Of a stretch of DNA of 64,000 nucleotides, positions 9,281 through 18,248 are shown piece by piece; positions within the stretch are counted from its first letter, which is position 1; each line of letters starts with the position of its first letter. The position numbers and the translations under genes were made by a program. The stretch is taken from assembly GCA_963764305.1 (NCBI GenBank), contig CAVXSD010000005.1:248001-312000 (forward strand), written 5' to 3'. The notes under the pieces were generated by a model that saw nothing but the letters and a program-made list of their open reading frames with translations, had not been told where the DNA came from and ran no database searches. Source of the DNA: Bog-473 sp963764305. Its GTDB lineage: Bacteria; Actinomycetota; Acidimicrobiia; Acidimicrobiales; RAAP-2.

Positions 9281-9284
9281 GACC

Positions 9285-9524
9285 TCAGTGCCACCAGAAG
9301 CCCTGACGCGACCGCTCACGGCGGAGGTCGTCCCGTGAGAAGAGTTCTCCCAGGACGCTCCCGTCCGACATGCGGCGGATGCGGTACCCCTCGTCGGTGA
9401 TCTCGGCGATCTCGAAGCCGCGGACCCACGTGCCCTGGAAGCGGTTGCGCACGTCCACCTTCGTCCCCGGCGCCAACGGCGACCGCGTGTGCGGATCCGC
9501 TGCCTCCCCCCCGTCGGTGCTCAC
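9285..9524 (-). CDS. Small conserved protein of unknown function
   Basis: 79 aa from GTG 9524. After a polar N-terminus it reads LAPGTKVDVRNRFQGTWVRG, then FEIAEITDEGYRIRRMSDGSVL, a pattern that suggests a small beta-barrel (SH3- or Tudor-like), then a charged Arg-rich end. It is divergent from rnhB with a 36-base gap. Longer in-frame starts run inside rnhB and are rejected. No function can be assigned. Confidence 0.65.
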   Translation of the reverse strand: MSTDGGEAADPHTRSPLAPGTKVDVRNRFQGTWVRGFEIAEITDEGYRIRRMSDGSVLGELFSRDDLRRERSRQGFWWH

Positions 9525-9560
9525 GCCTCCATCGTACGAGCCGGGCGCGCGCCCGCTTCG

Positions 9561-10370
9561 ATGACCGTCTGCTCCCCCGATCTCAAAGAGGAGCGCCGTC
9601 TGCGCGCCCAGGGGTACGAGTCGGTCGCCGGTCTCGACGAGGTCGGCCGCGGCGCCTGGGCCGGACCGTTGACCGTCGGCGTCGCCGTCGTGCGCCCCCG
9701 CGTCCAGCTCCGCTCCATGCCGCTGTGGCTGCGGGACTCCAAGATGCTCAGCGAGGCCCGCCGCGAGGAGATCTTCGACGCGGTCGGCGCGTGGTGCCAA
9801 GCGTGGTCGGTCGGGCACGCCTCGCCGGCCGAGTGCGACGCCTGGGGCATGACCGAGGCCCTCCGTGTGGCGGCGCGCCGCGCCCTGGCCGGGCTCGGCG
9901 AGGCTCCCCGGGCCGTCCTGGTCGACGGCCCGGTCGACCTGCTGCGCCACCCCGACGACCCCTTCGGAGGCGCGGTGCGGCCCATCGTCGACGGGGACGC
10001 CAAGTGCGCCTCGGTTGCGGCGGCGTCGGTGCTGGCCAAGGTGGTGCGGGACCGACTCATGCGACAGGAGGCGGACCACTTCCCGGCCTTCGCCTTCGAG
10101 CGGAACAAGGGCTATCCCTCGCCCGTGCACCAGACCGCCCTGCGCGGCTACGGGCCGACGGCGATCCACCGGCGCAGCTGGGCTTTCGTCGAGGACCTCC
10201 CGTGGTGCGGGCAGGCCCGACCGGCCCGTTCAGACGACCGCGGTCACCTCGGCGAAGTGGCAGGCGACGGGGTGGCCCTGGCCCCGGTCGACCAGGGCAG
10301 GCTCTTCGGTGGCGCAGATCTCCTGGGCCTTCCAGCACCGGGTGCGGAAGCGGCAGCCCGAGGGCGGTGA
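9561..10370 (+). CDS. rnhB: Ribonuclease HII
   Basis: 269 aa. It cleaves RNA in RNA-DNA hybrids and removes misincorporated ribonucleotides. Seen: GLDEVGRGAWAGPLTVG with the first catalytic Asp-Glu pair, LRDSKMLSEARRE, VLVDGPVDL (catalytic Asp), and DAKCASVAAASVLAKVVRD. The family normally ends soon after HRRSWAFVEDL; here the frame runs ~50 residues further, across the 3' end of the convergent ABC ATPase gene. That tail is low-complexity and may be a late stop more than a domain. Start ATG 9561. Confidence 0.92.
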   Translation: MTVCSPDLKEERRLRAQGYESVAGLDEVGRGAWAGPLTVGVAVVRPRVQLRSMPLWLRDSKMLSEARREEIFDAVGAWCQAWSVGHASPAECDAWGMTEALRVAARRALAGLGEAPRAVLVDGPVDLLRHPDDPFGGAVRPIVDGDAKCASVAAASVLAKVVRDRLMRQEADHFPAFAFERNKGYPSPVHQTALRGYGPTAIHRRSWAFVEDLPWCGQARPARSDDRGHLGEVAGDGVALAPVDQGRLFGGADLLGLPAPGAEAAARGR

Positions 10371-11264
10371 CTGCGGGCTCGGCACGTCGCCCTCGAGGAC
10401 GATGTGCTTCCGGGCCCGCTCGGCTTTCGGGTCGGGGATGGGCACGGCGGACAGGAGCGCCTGGGTGTAGGGGTGGGCCGGCCGCTCGTAGACGCTCGAG
10501 CGGTCACCGATCTCGACGATCTTGCCCAGGTACATGACGGCGACCCGGTCGGAGATGTGCCGGACGACGGACAGGTCGTGTGCGATGAAGAGGAATGCGA
10601 CGCCCAGCTCCTGCTGCAGGTCGTCGAGCAGGTTGACCACGCCCGCCTGGATCGACACGTCGAGGGCGGAGACGGGTTCGTCGAGGACCAGCAGTTTGGG
10701 TTGGAGGACCAGGGCCCGGGCGATGCCGACGCGCTGGCGCTGACCGCCGGAGAACTCGTTGGGGTAGCGGTTGGCGTGGTAGCGCTCGAGGCCGACGCGC
10801 TGCAGCATCTCGCCCACCCGCTCCTGGATCTCCGACCGGTCGCGCACCCCGTGGATCTGGAGCGGCTCCGCGATGGCCTGCCCGATGGCCAGCCGCGGGT
10901 CGAGCGAGGCGAACGGGTCCTGGAAGACGACCTGCATGTCCCGGCGCATCTTCCGCAGGTCCGCCGTGCCCAGCCCGGTCAGCTCCGTCCCCTCGAACTT
11001 GACCGACCCGGAGGTCGGCCGGATCAGCTGTAGCACCGAGCGTCCCGTGGTGGACTTCCCGCAACCCGACTCGCCGACGAGGCCCAGGGTCTCCCCGGGG
11101 GCGATGCTGAAGGTGACCCCGGAGACGGCGTGGACCGCCCCGACCCGGCGGCGCACGAACGTCCCGCCGCGCAGCGGGAATTCCTTCACCAGGTCGGTGA
11201 CTTCCAGCAGGGACCGGCCGGCCGACTGCGCCGGCTCGTCGGTCCCGACTTCGGACACGGTCAT
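10230..11264 (-). CDS. dppF: Oligopeptide/dipeptide ABC transporter ATP-binding protein (second)
   Basis: 344 aa; last gene of the dppABCDF-type operon. Cytosolic ATPase that pairs with DppD to power import. Seen: Walker A GLVGESGCGKSTTG, signature NEFSGGQRQRVGIARAL, Walker B LLVLDEPVSALD, switch His in LFIAHDLSVVRH, and the C-terminal oligopeptide-transporter cysteine motif CRFRTRCWKAQEIC (four-Cys cluster, as in Fe-S-binding OppD/DppD). ATG 11264 overlaps the dppD stop by four bases (ATGA), implying coupling. The 3' end overlaps rnhB by 141 bases on the opposite strand. Confidence 0.92.
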   Translation of the reverse strand: MTVSEVGTDEPAQSAGRSLLEVTDLVKEFPLRGGTFVRRRVGAVHAVSGVTFSIAPGETLGLVGESGCGKSTTGRSVLQLIRPTSGSVKFEGTELTGLGTADLRKMRRDMQVVFQDPFASLDPRLAIGQAIAEPLQIHGVRDRSEIQERVGEMLQRVGLERYHANRYPNEFSGGQRQRVGIARALVLQPKLLVLDEPVSALDVSIQAGVVNLLDDLQQELGVAFLFIAHDLSVVRHISDRVAVMYLGKIVEIGDRSSVYERPAHPYTQALLSAVPIPDPKAERARKHIVLEGDVPSPQSPPSGCRFRTRCWKAQEICATEEPALVDRGQGHPVACHFAEVTAVV

Positions 11265-12307
11265 GCGATCACGTTGTCCACGACGCCGTCGGAGAAGACC
11301 TGCCCGTGGTCGCCCCGGGCGACCGCCGCGGCGTAGTGGCAGGCGGCACGGTGCTCGCCCAGCGCCGAGCTGACCGAGGGGACCACCACCAGCTCGGGCT
11401 CGGTCTCGCGGCAAAGGTCGGTGGCCAGCGGGCAACGCGGCGCGAACGGGCAGCCCGTGCGGTCGCCGATCATGGAGGGCGGGGCGCCCGGGATCTGCCG
11501 CAGCCGCTCAGAGCCGTCGCTGTCGAGCCGCGGCAGCGAGCCGAGCAGGCCGAGCGTGTACGGCATGGAGGGTCGGTAGTAGATGTCCTCGGCGGTCCCG
11601 ATTTCCACGGGGCGCCCGGCGTACATCACAAGCACGCGGTCGGCCAGGCCCGCGATGACGCCGAGGTCGTGGGTGATCAGGAGCAGCGCGGCCCCGGTCT
11701 CCGCCATCGCGGTCTTGAGCGAGTTGAGCACCTGGGCCTGCACTGTCACGTCGAGCGCGGTGGTGGGCTCGTCGGCCAAAATCACCTCGGGGTCGTTGGC
11801 CATGGCGATGGCGATGACGGCCCGCTGGCGCATGCCACCCGAGAACTCGTGCGGGTAGTTGTCGACCACTTCCGCCGGATTGGGGATGCCGACCTTGTCC
11901 AGCAGCTCGACGGCGCGGGCCATCGCCGCGTCCTTGGAGATGTCCTGGTGGGCCCGGATCGCCTCGGTGATCTGCCACCCGATGGTGTATACGGGATTCA
12001 GCGACGTCATGGGGTCCTGGAAGATCATGGCGATCCCCGTGCCGCGCAGCTTGGTCAGCTGCTTCTCATTCAGGGTGAGGAGGTCGGCGCCGTCGAAGCG
12101 GATGGATCCCCGTACCTGCGCGCCCTTGGGGAGCAACCCCATGGTGGCCAGGGCGGTCACCGACTTCCCCGAGCCCGATTCGCCGACGATGCCCAGGACC
12201 TCACCGGACGCGAGCGAGAAATCGACGCCGCGCACCGCGTGGACCACACCGTCCTTGGTCGGGAAGTCGACCTCCAGCCGCTCGACCTGCAGGGCGGGCT
12301 CAGGCAC
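11261..12307 (-). CDS. dppD: Oligopeptide/dipeptide ABC transporter ATP-binding protein (first)
   Basis: 348 aa. Seen: Walker A GIVGESGSGKSVTA, Q-loop IFQDPMTSLNPVYTIG, signature HEFSGGMRQRAVIAIAM, Walker B VILADEPTTALDV, H-loop LLITHDLGV, and the C-terminal CPFAPRCPLATDLC cluster typical of DppD/OppD. It begins directly after the dppC stop (no gap) and overlaps dppF by four bases, so the five genes form one minus-strand operon. Confidence 0.93.
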   Translation of the reverse strand: MPEPALQVERLEVDFPTKDGVVHAVRGVDFSLASGEVLGIVGESGSGKSVTALATMGLLPKGAQVRGSIRFDGADLLTLNEKQLTKLRGTGIAMIFQDPMTSLNPVYTIGWQITEAIRAHQDISKDAAMARAVELLDKVGIPNPAEVVDNYPHEFSGGMRQRAVIAIAMANDPEVILADEPTTALDVTVQAQVLNSLKTAMAETGAALLLITHDLGVIAGLADRVLVMYAGRPVEIGTAEDIYYRPSMPYTLGLLGSLPRLDSDGSERLRQIPGAPPSMIGDRTGCPFAPRCPLATDLCRETEPELVVVPSVSSALGEHRAACHYAAAVARGDHGQVFSDGVVDNVIA

Positions 12308-13309
12308 TCAGGCCCTCACTCGGCTCTTCTTGGGGTCGAATGCCTCGCGCAGGCCGTCGCCGATGAGGAAGATCGAGAGGATGAGGATGATCAGGAAGGC
12401 GACGGGGAAGACGAAGAGCCACCACTCCGTCGTGGCGGAGTCCTGGCCCTGGTCGATCAGGAGCCCCAGCGACACGTTCGGTGGCTGCACACCCAGCCCC
12501 AGGAAGGAAAGCGTCGACTCGAAGATGATGCTCAAGGCGACGGTCAGCGTGGCGTTGACGATGATGGGCCCGACCGCGTTGGGCAGCATGTGCTTGACGA
12601 TGATGCGCCGGTTCGTCGCGCCGAGCGCCCGCGACGCTTCCACGAAGTCGCGCTCGCGCAGTGACAGGAAGTCCGCCCGCACCAGCCGGGCCACGTAGGT
12701 CCACGAGAGGAGGCCGATGATGATGGCCAGTCCCAGCCAGTTGTTGGACTCCTTCGACAGCTTGTTGGCCAGGACGATGAGCACCGCCAACACCGGGAGC
12801 ACCAGCACCAGGTCGACGAAGCGCATCAGGAGCGAGTCGACCCAGCCCCGGTAGAAGCCCGCGATGGCCCCGATGGTCACGCCGATGAGCGTGGCCATGG
12901 CGGCCACCGTCAGCGCGATCTCGATGTCCTTCTCGACCCCGGCCATGACCTGGGCGAACATGTCGTTCCCGATGGCATTCGTGCCGAAGGGGTGTGTCCA
13001 CGACGGCGAAACGTTGAGGTCGTTCGTAATATCCGTATAGCTGTACTGCCAGAAATGGCCCACGAGCACGGACGAGATGGCGAGGAGCAGGAACACGCAG
13101 AGCCCGATCACCCCGAGCCGCTGGTGGAAGAAGCGCCCCACGACGATGCGCCACTGGGGCTTCGCCTCGCCCGTCAGGCCGTAGGTGTCGGCACCCGACA
13201 GCCCGAGACCGACGGCTGGCGCGGCCAGGGTGTGCATGCCGGCCTCGGCGGTCGCCACCTGCGCGGGCGTCTGGATGACGAAGTTCTCGCGGGGGGCCGG
13301 ATCAGCCAT
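12308..13309 (-). CDS. dppC: Oligopeptide/dipeptide ABC transporter permease
   Basis: 333 aa. An N-terminal cytosolic extension of ~85 residues precedes the first membrane segment (LGVIGLCVFLLLAISSVLVG); at least five more follow. The permease EAA loop is visible as EASRALGATNRRIIVKHMLP. HPFGTNAIGNDMFAQVM is the standard DppC/OppC periplasmic motif. ATG 13309 overlaps the dppB stop by eight bases; an upstream in-frame ATG would lie inside dppB. Confidence 0.92.
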   Translation of the reverse strand: MADPAPRENFVIQTPAQVATAEAGMHTLAAPAVGLGLSGADTYGLTGEAKPQWRIVVGRFFHQRLGVIGLCVFLLLAISSVLVGHFWQYSYTDITNDLNVSPSWTHPFGTNAIGNDMFAQVMAGVEKDIEIALTVAAMATLIGVTIGAIAGFYRGWVDSLLMRFVDLVLVLPVLAVLIVLANKLSKESNNWLGLAIIIGLLSWTYVARLVRADFLSLRERDFVEASRALGATNRRIIVKHMLPNAVGPIIVNATLTVALSIIFESTLSFLGLGVQPPNVSLGLLIDQGQDSATTEWWLFVFPVAFLIILILSIFLIGDGLREAFDPKKSRVRA

Positions 13310-14279
13310 AGCGGATCCTCGGATCGAGCACGCCGTAGAGGATGTCGGCCAGTAGGTTGAACAGAATGACGAAGGTGGCGGTGACGAGCAGGTAGGCAAG
13401 CATCACGTTCACGTCGAGGTTGGTCACCCCGGTCAGGTACCACTGCCCGAGCCCCTGCCAACCGAAGACGATCTCGGTAATGATGGCGCCGCCCAGCACG
13501 GCGGCGAAGTCCAGCGCGACGACGGTCGTGACGGGGATGAGCGCGTTGCGCAGGACGTGGCGGACGAGCACGCGGCGCTGGCTCAGGCCCTTGGCCCGGG
13601 CCAGGCGCACGTGGTCGGCGTCGAGCGTCTCGATCATGGACGAGCGCTGGTAGATCGCCCATGATGCGTAGGAGATGAGGATGAGGGTGATGACCGGCAG
13701 CGCGGTGTGCTCGGCGTAGTCGGGGATGCGGCTGAAGAAGGAGCCGCTCAGCGTCGGGCTCTGCTCGCCGCTGGTGTAGAAGATCGTCGTCCCGAGGTGC
13801 TGGTTGACGGGGATCGCCACGAACTCCTTCAGGGCGAGGCCGAGCACGAAGATCGGCGTGGCCAGCAGGACGAAGTTGGTCACGGTGATGGCGTGGTCGG
13901 TGAGCTTGTTCTGGCGCACCGCTGCCATGACGCCCATGAAGATGGCGACGAGGATGGCGATGATGGTGGCGATGACCACCATGCGCAGAGTCACGGCCAG
14001 GTGCGAGGTCAACTGGGAGGCGACGTCCTGCCCGTTGATCGTCGTCCCCAGGTCGCCGTGGAGGACGCCGCTGAACCAGATCCAGTAGCGCTGCCACAGC
14101 GGATCGTTGAGGTGCAGCAGGTTCTCCCGGGCCACGATCGTGGAGTGGGGGATGTGCGGGTTGGCGTTGAGGAGCGCCAGTGGATTGCCCGAGCTGGCGA
14201 CGAGGATGAAGACGAAGATCGTCGCGAAGAACAGGACGACGATGCTTATCAGCAAACGCCGCATGACGTAGGCGAACAT
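13302..14279 (-). CDS. dppB: Oligopeptide/dipeptide ABC transporter permease
   Basis: 325 aa with the N-terminal membrane helix (RRLLISIVVLFFATIFVFIL) and about six segments in all. The EAA loop is LARAKGLSQRRVLVRHVLRN, and GDLGTTINGQDV is the DppB-type periplasmic motif. It pairs with DppC to form the channel. It begins 85 bases after the dppA stop. Confidence 0.92.
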   Translation of the reverse strand: MFAYVMRRLLISIVVLFFATIFVFILVASSGNPLALLNANPHIPHSTIVARENLLHLNDPLWQRYWIWFSGVLHGDLGTTINGQDVASQLTSHLAVTLRMVVIATIIAILVAIFMGVMAAVRQNKLTDHAITVTNFVLLATPIFVLGLALKEFVAIPVNQHLGTTIFYTSGEQSPTLSGSFFSRIPDYAEHTALPVITLILISYASWAIYQRSSMIETLDADHVRLARAKGLSQRRVLVRHVLRNALIPVTTVVALDFAAVLGGAIITEIVFGWQGLGQWYLTGVTNLDVNVMLAYLLVTATFVILFNLLADILYGVLDPRIRYG

Positions 14280-14364
14280 GGCCGGATTCTAGGTGTGGAA
14301 CCAGGAACGTCGAGGGAAGCGCCGACCCGGCAGGGTCGACCCCTCCCTCACGTTCGACGATCCG

Positions 14365-16122
14365 CTACGAGCTGAGGGACCAGTCCTCGGCGTTCCAGGT
14401 GACACCCACGCTCGAGGTGTTCGGGAGCACGCCCTTGAGGTTGTTGGTCCAGGCCCAGAACTGGGGCTTCTGGTACAGCGGCAGGGTCACCATGTTGTGC
14501 CAGAGGATGGAGTCGGCCCTGTTGTAGTCGTTGATCTCCTGGGACCCGCTGGGGGCCGACGAACCGGAGGCCAATTCCTTGTCCACGTCCGCGTTGGCGG
14601 CGTGGTTGTAGTTCTGGGCACAGGTGGTGGCATTGGTGTACGAGCAGTAGATGGACTGGTTCCCCGAGACGAACGGCGTCGTGACCCAGGCGAACTCGAC
14701 GATCTGGAAGGTGCCACCCGGCAGGTTGGTCCCGAACAGGGTGTTGGCGTCGTAGTTCTGGATGTTGATCTTGATCCCGATCGCCTTCATCTGGGCCTGG
14801 AACAACTCCTCCGTCTGCGAGCGGATGCTGTTGCCCGTCGTGGACTGGATGGTGAAGGTCAGGTCCTTGCCCTGCTGGGGGCCGTAGTTGGGCTGGAAGT
14901 AGCCATCCGATGCCTTCTTGAAGCCGGCCTCCTTCATCAGGTTCTTCGCCTGCGACGGGTCGAAGGCGTAGTTCGTGCCCTGATAGCCCTTCTGGGTCGA
15001 GACGAGCATGCGGCTGCCGAGCGGCTTGAGGCCCTTGGAAATCTCGCCGACCGTGCGAGTGATGATCGACTGGCGGTCCACGCCGTGGGCGATCGCCTCA
15101 CGCACCTGGAGCTTGGCCAGGTACGGATCGGCCTGGTTGAAGTCGAAATGCTCGAACTCCAGCCCCGGCAGCGTCGCCTTCGTCGTGTTGGGCACCTGGT
15201 TTGCCGTCTGGACGATGGAGAGGCTCAACGTCGAGGGGTTGAAGATGTTGATCTCCTTGTTCTGCATCGCGGGGACCAGCTGGCTGTCGTCCGAGAAGAA
15301 CTGGAAGACGATCTTGTTGAGCTTGCCCGGTGTCCCCCAGTAGGTGGGGTTCCGGACCAAGACAAGGGACTGGTTCTCGTTGTAGCTCTGGATCTTGTAC
15401 CAGCTGCCCGAGATGGTCTGGGTCGGGCCGGTGAAGCCCGTGTTCCAGCCGACCGTCCGGGCGATGTGGGCCGGGACGACACCCGCGCCGCTGAACAGGC
15501 TGCGCCAGTCGGCGAAGGAGGGCTTGAACGTTATTGTGAAGGTCCGTCCGTTCGGGCACAGGCCGACGTTGCGGTCGGCCGCGCTGCCGGGGGCGCAGGC
15601 GGCCCCACCGGAGGGAGCGGAGCCGACGACGGATTGGATCTGGCTGTAGCCCGCGGTCGCGGCGGAGTCATAGGGCTGCCCACCGACGTCGGTGTAGGCC
15701 GGGTTGCCGCTCTCCGCCTGCCAGTTGTAGATGAAGTCGTCGGCCGTGATCGGCGTCCCGTCGGACCAGACCGCCTTGGGATTGAGCTTGTAGACCACGG
15801 TCTGCGGGTCGGTGCTCGTGACCGACGCGCTCTCCATGAGCTGGTTGTTGAGGACCGGTTGGAGCTTGTTGGTGATGATGAAGACCTGCGGCCACACCAT
15901 GTTGATGATCTGCTGCAGGACGTACTCCGAGGCGGCCGTGGTGTTGACGTTGAACCCGGCCAGGTTCTCGTCGAGCGCCATAGTGGCCGTCCCCCCCGAG
16001 GACGACGACGCCTTGGTCGACGCGCCGCTGGTGGCCGGCGCCACGGCGACGATCGACACGGACAGCGCCGCCGCTGCCATGGCGGCGAAGGCCGAGCGCT
16101 TCAGATACCCCTTGAGTCCCAT
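14365..16122 (-). CDS. dppA: Extracellular peptide/solute-binding protein (family 5)
   Basis: 585 aa; first gene of the operon. A Sec-type signal peptide (GYLKRSAFAAMAAAALSVSI, cleavage probably after TSGAS, no lipobox Cys) is followed by a family 5 solute-binding fold: YVLQQIINMVWPQVF, TPITADDFIYNWQ, LQVREAIAHGVDRQSIITR (the conserved helix), and NYGPQQGKDLTFTIQS. The ligand is probably oligopeptides, but family 5 also binds other solutes. ATG 16122 is preceded by a GGGGG-type RBS; an earlier in-frame ATG at 16179 would put 19 polar residues before the signal. Confidence 0.9.
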   Translation of the reverse strand: MGLKGYLKRSAFAAMAAAALSVSIVAVAPATSGASTKASSSSGGTATMALDENLAGFNVNTTAASEYVLQQIINMVWPQVFIITNKLQPVLNNQLMESASVTSTDPQTVVYKLNPKAVWSDGTPITADDFIYNWQAESGNPAYTDVGGQPYDSAATAGYSQIQSVVGSAPSGGAACAPGSAADRNVGLCPNGRTFTITFKPSFADWRSLFSGAGVVPAHIARTVGWNTGFTGPTQTISGSWYKIQSYNENQSLVLVRNPTYWGTPGKLNKIVFQFFSDDSQLVPAMQNKEINIFNPSTLSLSIVQTANQVPNTTKATLPGLEFEHFDFNQADPYLAKLQVREAIAHGVDRQSIITRTVGEISKGLKPLGSRMLVSTQKGYQGTNYAFDPSQAKNLMKEAGFKKASDGYFQPNYGPQQGKDLTFTIQSTTGNSIRSQTEELFQAQMKAIGIKINIQNYDANTLFGTNLPGGTFQIVEFAWVTTPFVSGNQSIYCSYTNATTCAQNYNHAANADVDKELASGSSAPSGSQEINDYNRADSILWHNMVTLPLYQKPQFWAWTNNLKGVLPNTSSVGVTWNAEDWSLSS

Positions 16123-16438
16123 GGTGCCCCCTTGCTTGTCGGCCGACCCGGTGACGGCCGATGCTCGCCCTTCCTCCACTGCGCTTCACACCGCAATGTC
16201 AACTCCGAAGGACGTAAGACGAACGTAAACGTAACGCAATTGCCACATTCTTTTTGGTCAACTCCCCAAGGATTTCTGCAGGAAGGCGCCGGGGAGGTCC
16301 CTGATCCGGTGTGCAGCCGACGTTTGCACACGATTCCTGCGCCCAGGGCGCCTCCGACGCGGAGGATAGAACCTGAGCACCAGCTGAGAGCATCCTGCGT
16401 GAACCGTGACGCCTCACCACTAAATTGGGGTTGAGGCG
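16123..16438. other. Divergent intergenic region
   Basis: About 316 bases between dppA and the divergent DMT transporter; it must hold both promoters. A less GC-rich patch (16215-16270) contains TTGACC on the minus strand as a possible -35 for dppA, but no confident -10 follows. No gene is seen. Confidence 0.4.
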
Positions 16439-17398
16439 ATGGTCTATGTCCTTGCCGTATTAGCGGCCCTGTCGAACACGCTGACCAGCGTGTTCCAACG
16501 CATGGGTGTCGAGGACGCCCCTGAGGAGTCGACCATGCGCCTGAGTCTGATGGCGCATGCCATCCGCCGCGGTGTGTGGCTGTTGGGTTTCGGGTTCATG
16601 ATCTGCTCGTTCCTCCTGCAGTCCTTCGCGCTGCACATCGGCCGCCTCTCGGTGGTCCAGCCGATCCTGACCATGGAACTGCTGTTCCTCGTCGCCATCC
16701 TCGGGACGTACTTCCGCTTCTCCATCTCCGTCCGCGAGTGGGTCGGCGCCGGTGCCATCGCGTTCGGGCTCTCCGGCTTCCTCGTCTTCGCCGCTCCGGG
16801 CGGGGGCGACGAGGTGCCCACAAATCTCGGCTGGATCGTGGTCGGCGGCTGCACCTGCGCGCTCATCGTCGTGACGGTGATGGCTACCCGCTGGGGCCCT
16901 CGCTGGTGGAAGGCCGCCATGTTCGGGAGCGCGGCGGCCATCTCCTATGCGTTCACCGCCGCCCTCATCAAGGTGGTCAGTGGCTACGCGGCGAACGACT
17001 GGGTGACCCTGTTCGTGCATTGGCAGACCTACGCCCTCGTCGTGTTCGGCCTGCTCGGCCTCTTCCTGACGCAGAACGCCTTCCACGCCGGGCCGCTGGC
17101 CGCCTCGCAGTCGACCTTGGTGCTGGTCGATCCGCTGGTCAGCATCTCCCTGGGCATCGCCCTCTTCGGCGACTCCCTGCGGACGTCAGGCCCCTACGGC
17201 CCGCTCGAGGCCGTGTCGCTCCTCGTGATGTTCATGGGCGCCGTGCTCTTGTCCAACTCGCCGTTGATCACGGGCATGAAGAGCGAGGGCAAGGGGGTCG
17301 AGTACGACGAGCTGCTGTCGCGGCGCCTCAAGCACCCGCACCACGCCACCGAGGACGCCGTGACCGAGAGCGGGCTGCCGCCCTTCTCATCCGCCTGA
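16439..17398 (+). CDS. DMT/EamA-type multidrug or metabolite transporter
   Basis: 319 aa with about nine or ten hydrophobic segments, including VYVLAVLAALSNTLTSVFQR at the N-terminus and VSLLVMFMGAVLLSNSPLI near the C-terminus, then a ~50-residue cytosolic tail. The repeat organisation, LSVVQPILTMELLFL and AASQSTLVLVDPLVSISLG match the DMT superfamily (DMT family of actinobacterial 'EamA-like' proteins). Substrate unknown. The 3' end overlaps the convergent hydrolase gene by 12 bases. Confidence 0.8.
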   Translation: MVYVLAVLAALSNTLTSVFQRMGVEDAPEESTMRLSLMAHAIRRGVWLLGFGFMICSFLLQSFALHIGRLSVVQPILTMELLFLVAILGTYFRFSISVREWVGAGAIAFGLSGFLVFAAPGGGDEVPTNLGWIVVGGCTCALIVVTVMATRWGPRWWKAAMFGSAAAISYAFTAALIKVVSGYAANDWVTLFVHWQTYALVVFGLLGLFLTQNAFHAGPLAASQSTLVLVDPLVSISLGIALFGDSLRTSGPYGPLEAVSLLVMFMGAVLLSNSPLITGMKSEGKGVEYDELLSRRLKHPHHATEDAVTESGLPPFSSA

Positions 17399-18187
17399 CT
17401 GCGGGGACGGCTCTCCGGCCCGCTCCGCCACGAGGCGGGCCATCGTCGCGAAATGGTCGGGATGCGACAGGTGCGCGCCGTGCAGCGCGTCGGGAATCTC
17501 GTCGACGAGGGCATCGGGGACGTTGGCACCCAGCCACTCGACCGCATGGCGGTGGTGCGCAGCCGTCGCCCGGCCGCCCATCCCGAACACGGACGGCACG
17601 TCGAGCGCGGTGACGTCGAAGGGAGGACCTTCCCCCCGCATGCTCCGCAGGTCGGCCACCAGTGCGGGGCCGTCGGCGCGCCGTTCGGCCCGGCCGCTCT
17701 CGGTCAGGCGGGACCACGAGCCCTCGCCCACCATCCGGCCGAAGAAGCGCTCGGCCTCCTCCGCGGGATCGCCGGCCAGGGCGGGCCATGGACGGCCGCC
17801 CTGGCGGCGGAAGCCCAGCCACGGCATGGGTGGCTCGTAGGCCCCGATGGAGTCGAACGCCCGCGGCGAGGCCAGCGCGGCACCGACCACGACGTTGCCT
17901 CCGAGGCTGTGCCCGATGGCCACCACCGGCCCACCGGAGCCGGCGCGCGCCTCGTCGGCGATGGCGAGGAGATCGGCGATGTGGCCCCCGAGGTCCACGA
18001 CCCCTCCCGCCCGTGAGCCCTGGTACCCGCGCCGGTCGTAGGCCAGCGTGGCGAACTCGGGCAGGCGGCGCATCACCAGCCGGAAGCTGTCCCCCCGATC
18101 GAGCGACCCGTGGACGAGGATCACGGTGGCCGCCCCGGGGGCGGGGGCCGGCCTCGCGATCACGTGGAGGCCGGCTGGATAGCTCAT
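17387..18187 (-). CDS. Alpha/beta-fold hydrolase
   Basis: About 266 aa. Seen: ILVHGSLDRGDSF (oxyanion HG), nucleophile elbow AIGHSLGGNVVVG (Ser), and a late His in HGAHLSHPDHFATMARL. The acid residue is probably Asp in the strand before it. Typical cytosolic esterase/lipase-like hydrolase of unknown substrate. The start ATG 18187 gives MSYPAGLHVIARP just before the first strand; ATG 18217 is an alternative. It is divergent from kgd. Confidence 0.82.
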   Translation of the reverse strand: MSYPAGLHVIARPAPAPGAATVILVHGSLDRGDSFRLVMRRLPEFATLAYDRRGYQGSRAGGVVDLGGHIADLLAIADEARAGSGGPVVAIGHSLGGNVVVGAALASPRAFDSIGAYEPPMPWLGFRRQGGRPWPALAGDPAEEAERFFGRMVGEGSWSRLTESGRAERRADGPALVADLRSMRGEGPPFDVTALDVPSVFGMGGRATAAHHRHAVEWLGANVPDALVDEIPDALHGAHLSHPDHFATMARLVAERAGEPSPQSGG

Positions 18188-18248
18188 GGGCAGGGCAGAC
18201 GCTACCCGGTCGCCCATCAGACCCGATCGTCGCCGGTAGGGTTGGCCC

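Noticed and set aside
14293..16434. Long plus-strand frame over dppA
   Set aside because: Shadow frame of the solute-binding protein; composition is biased and no motif is present.
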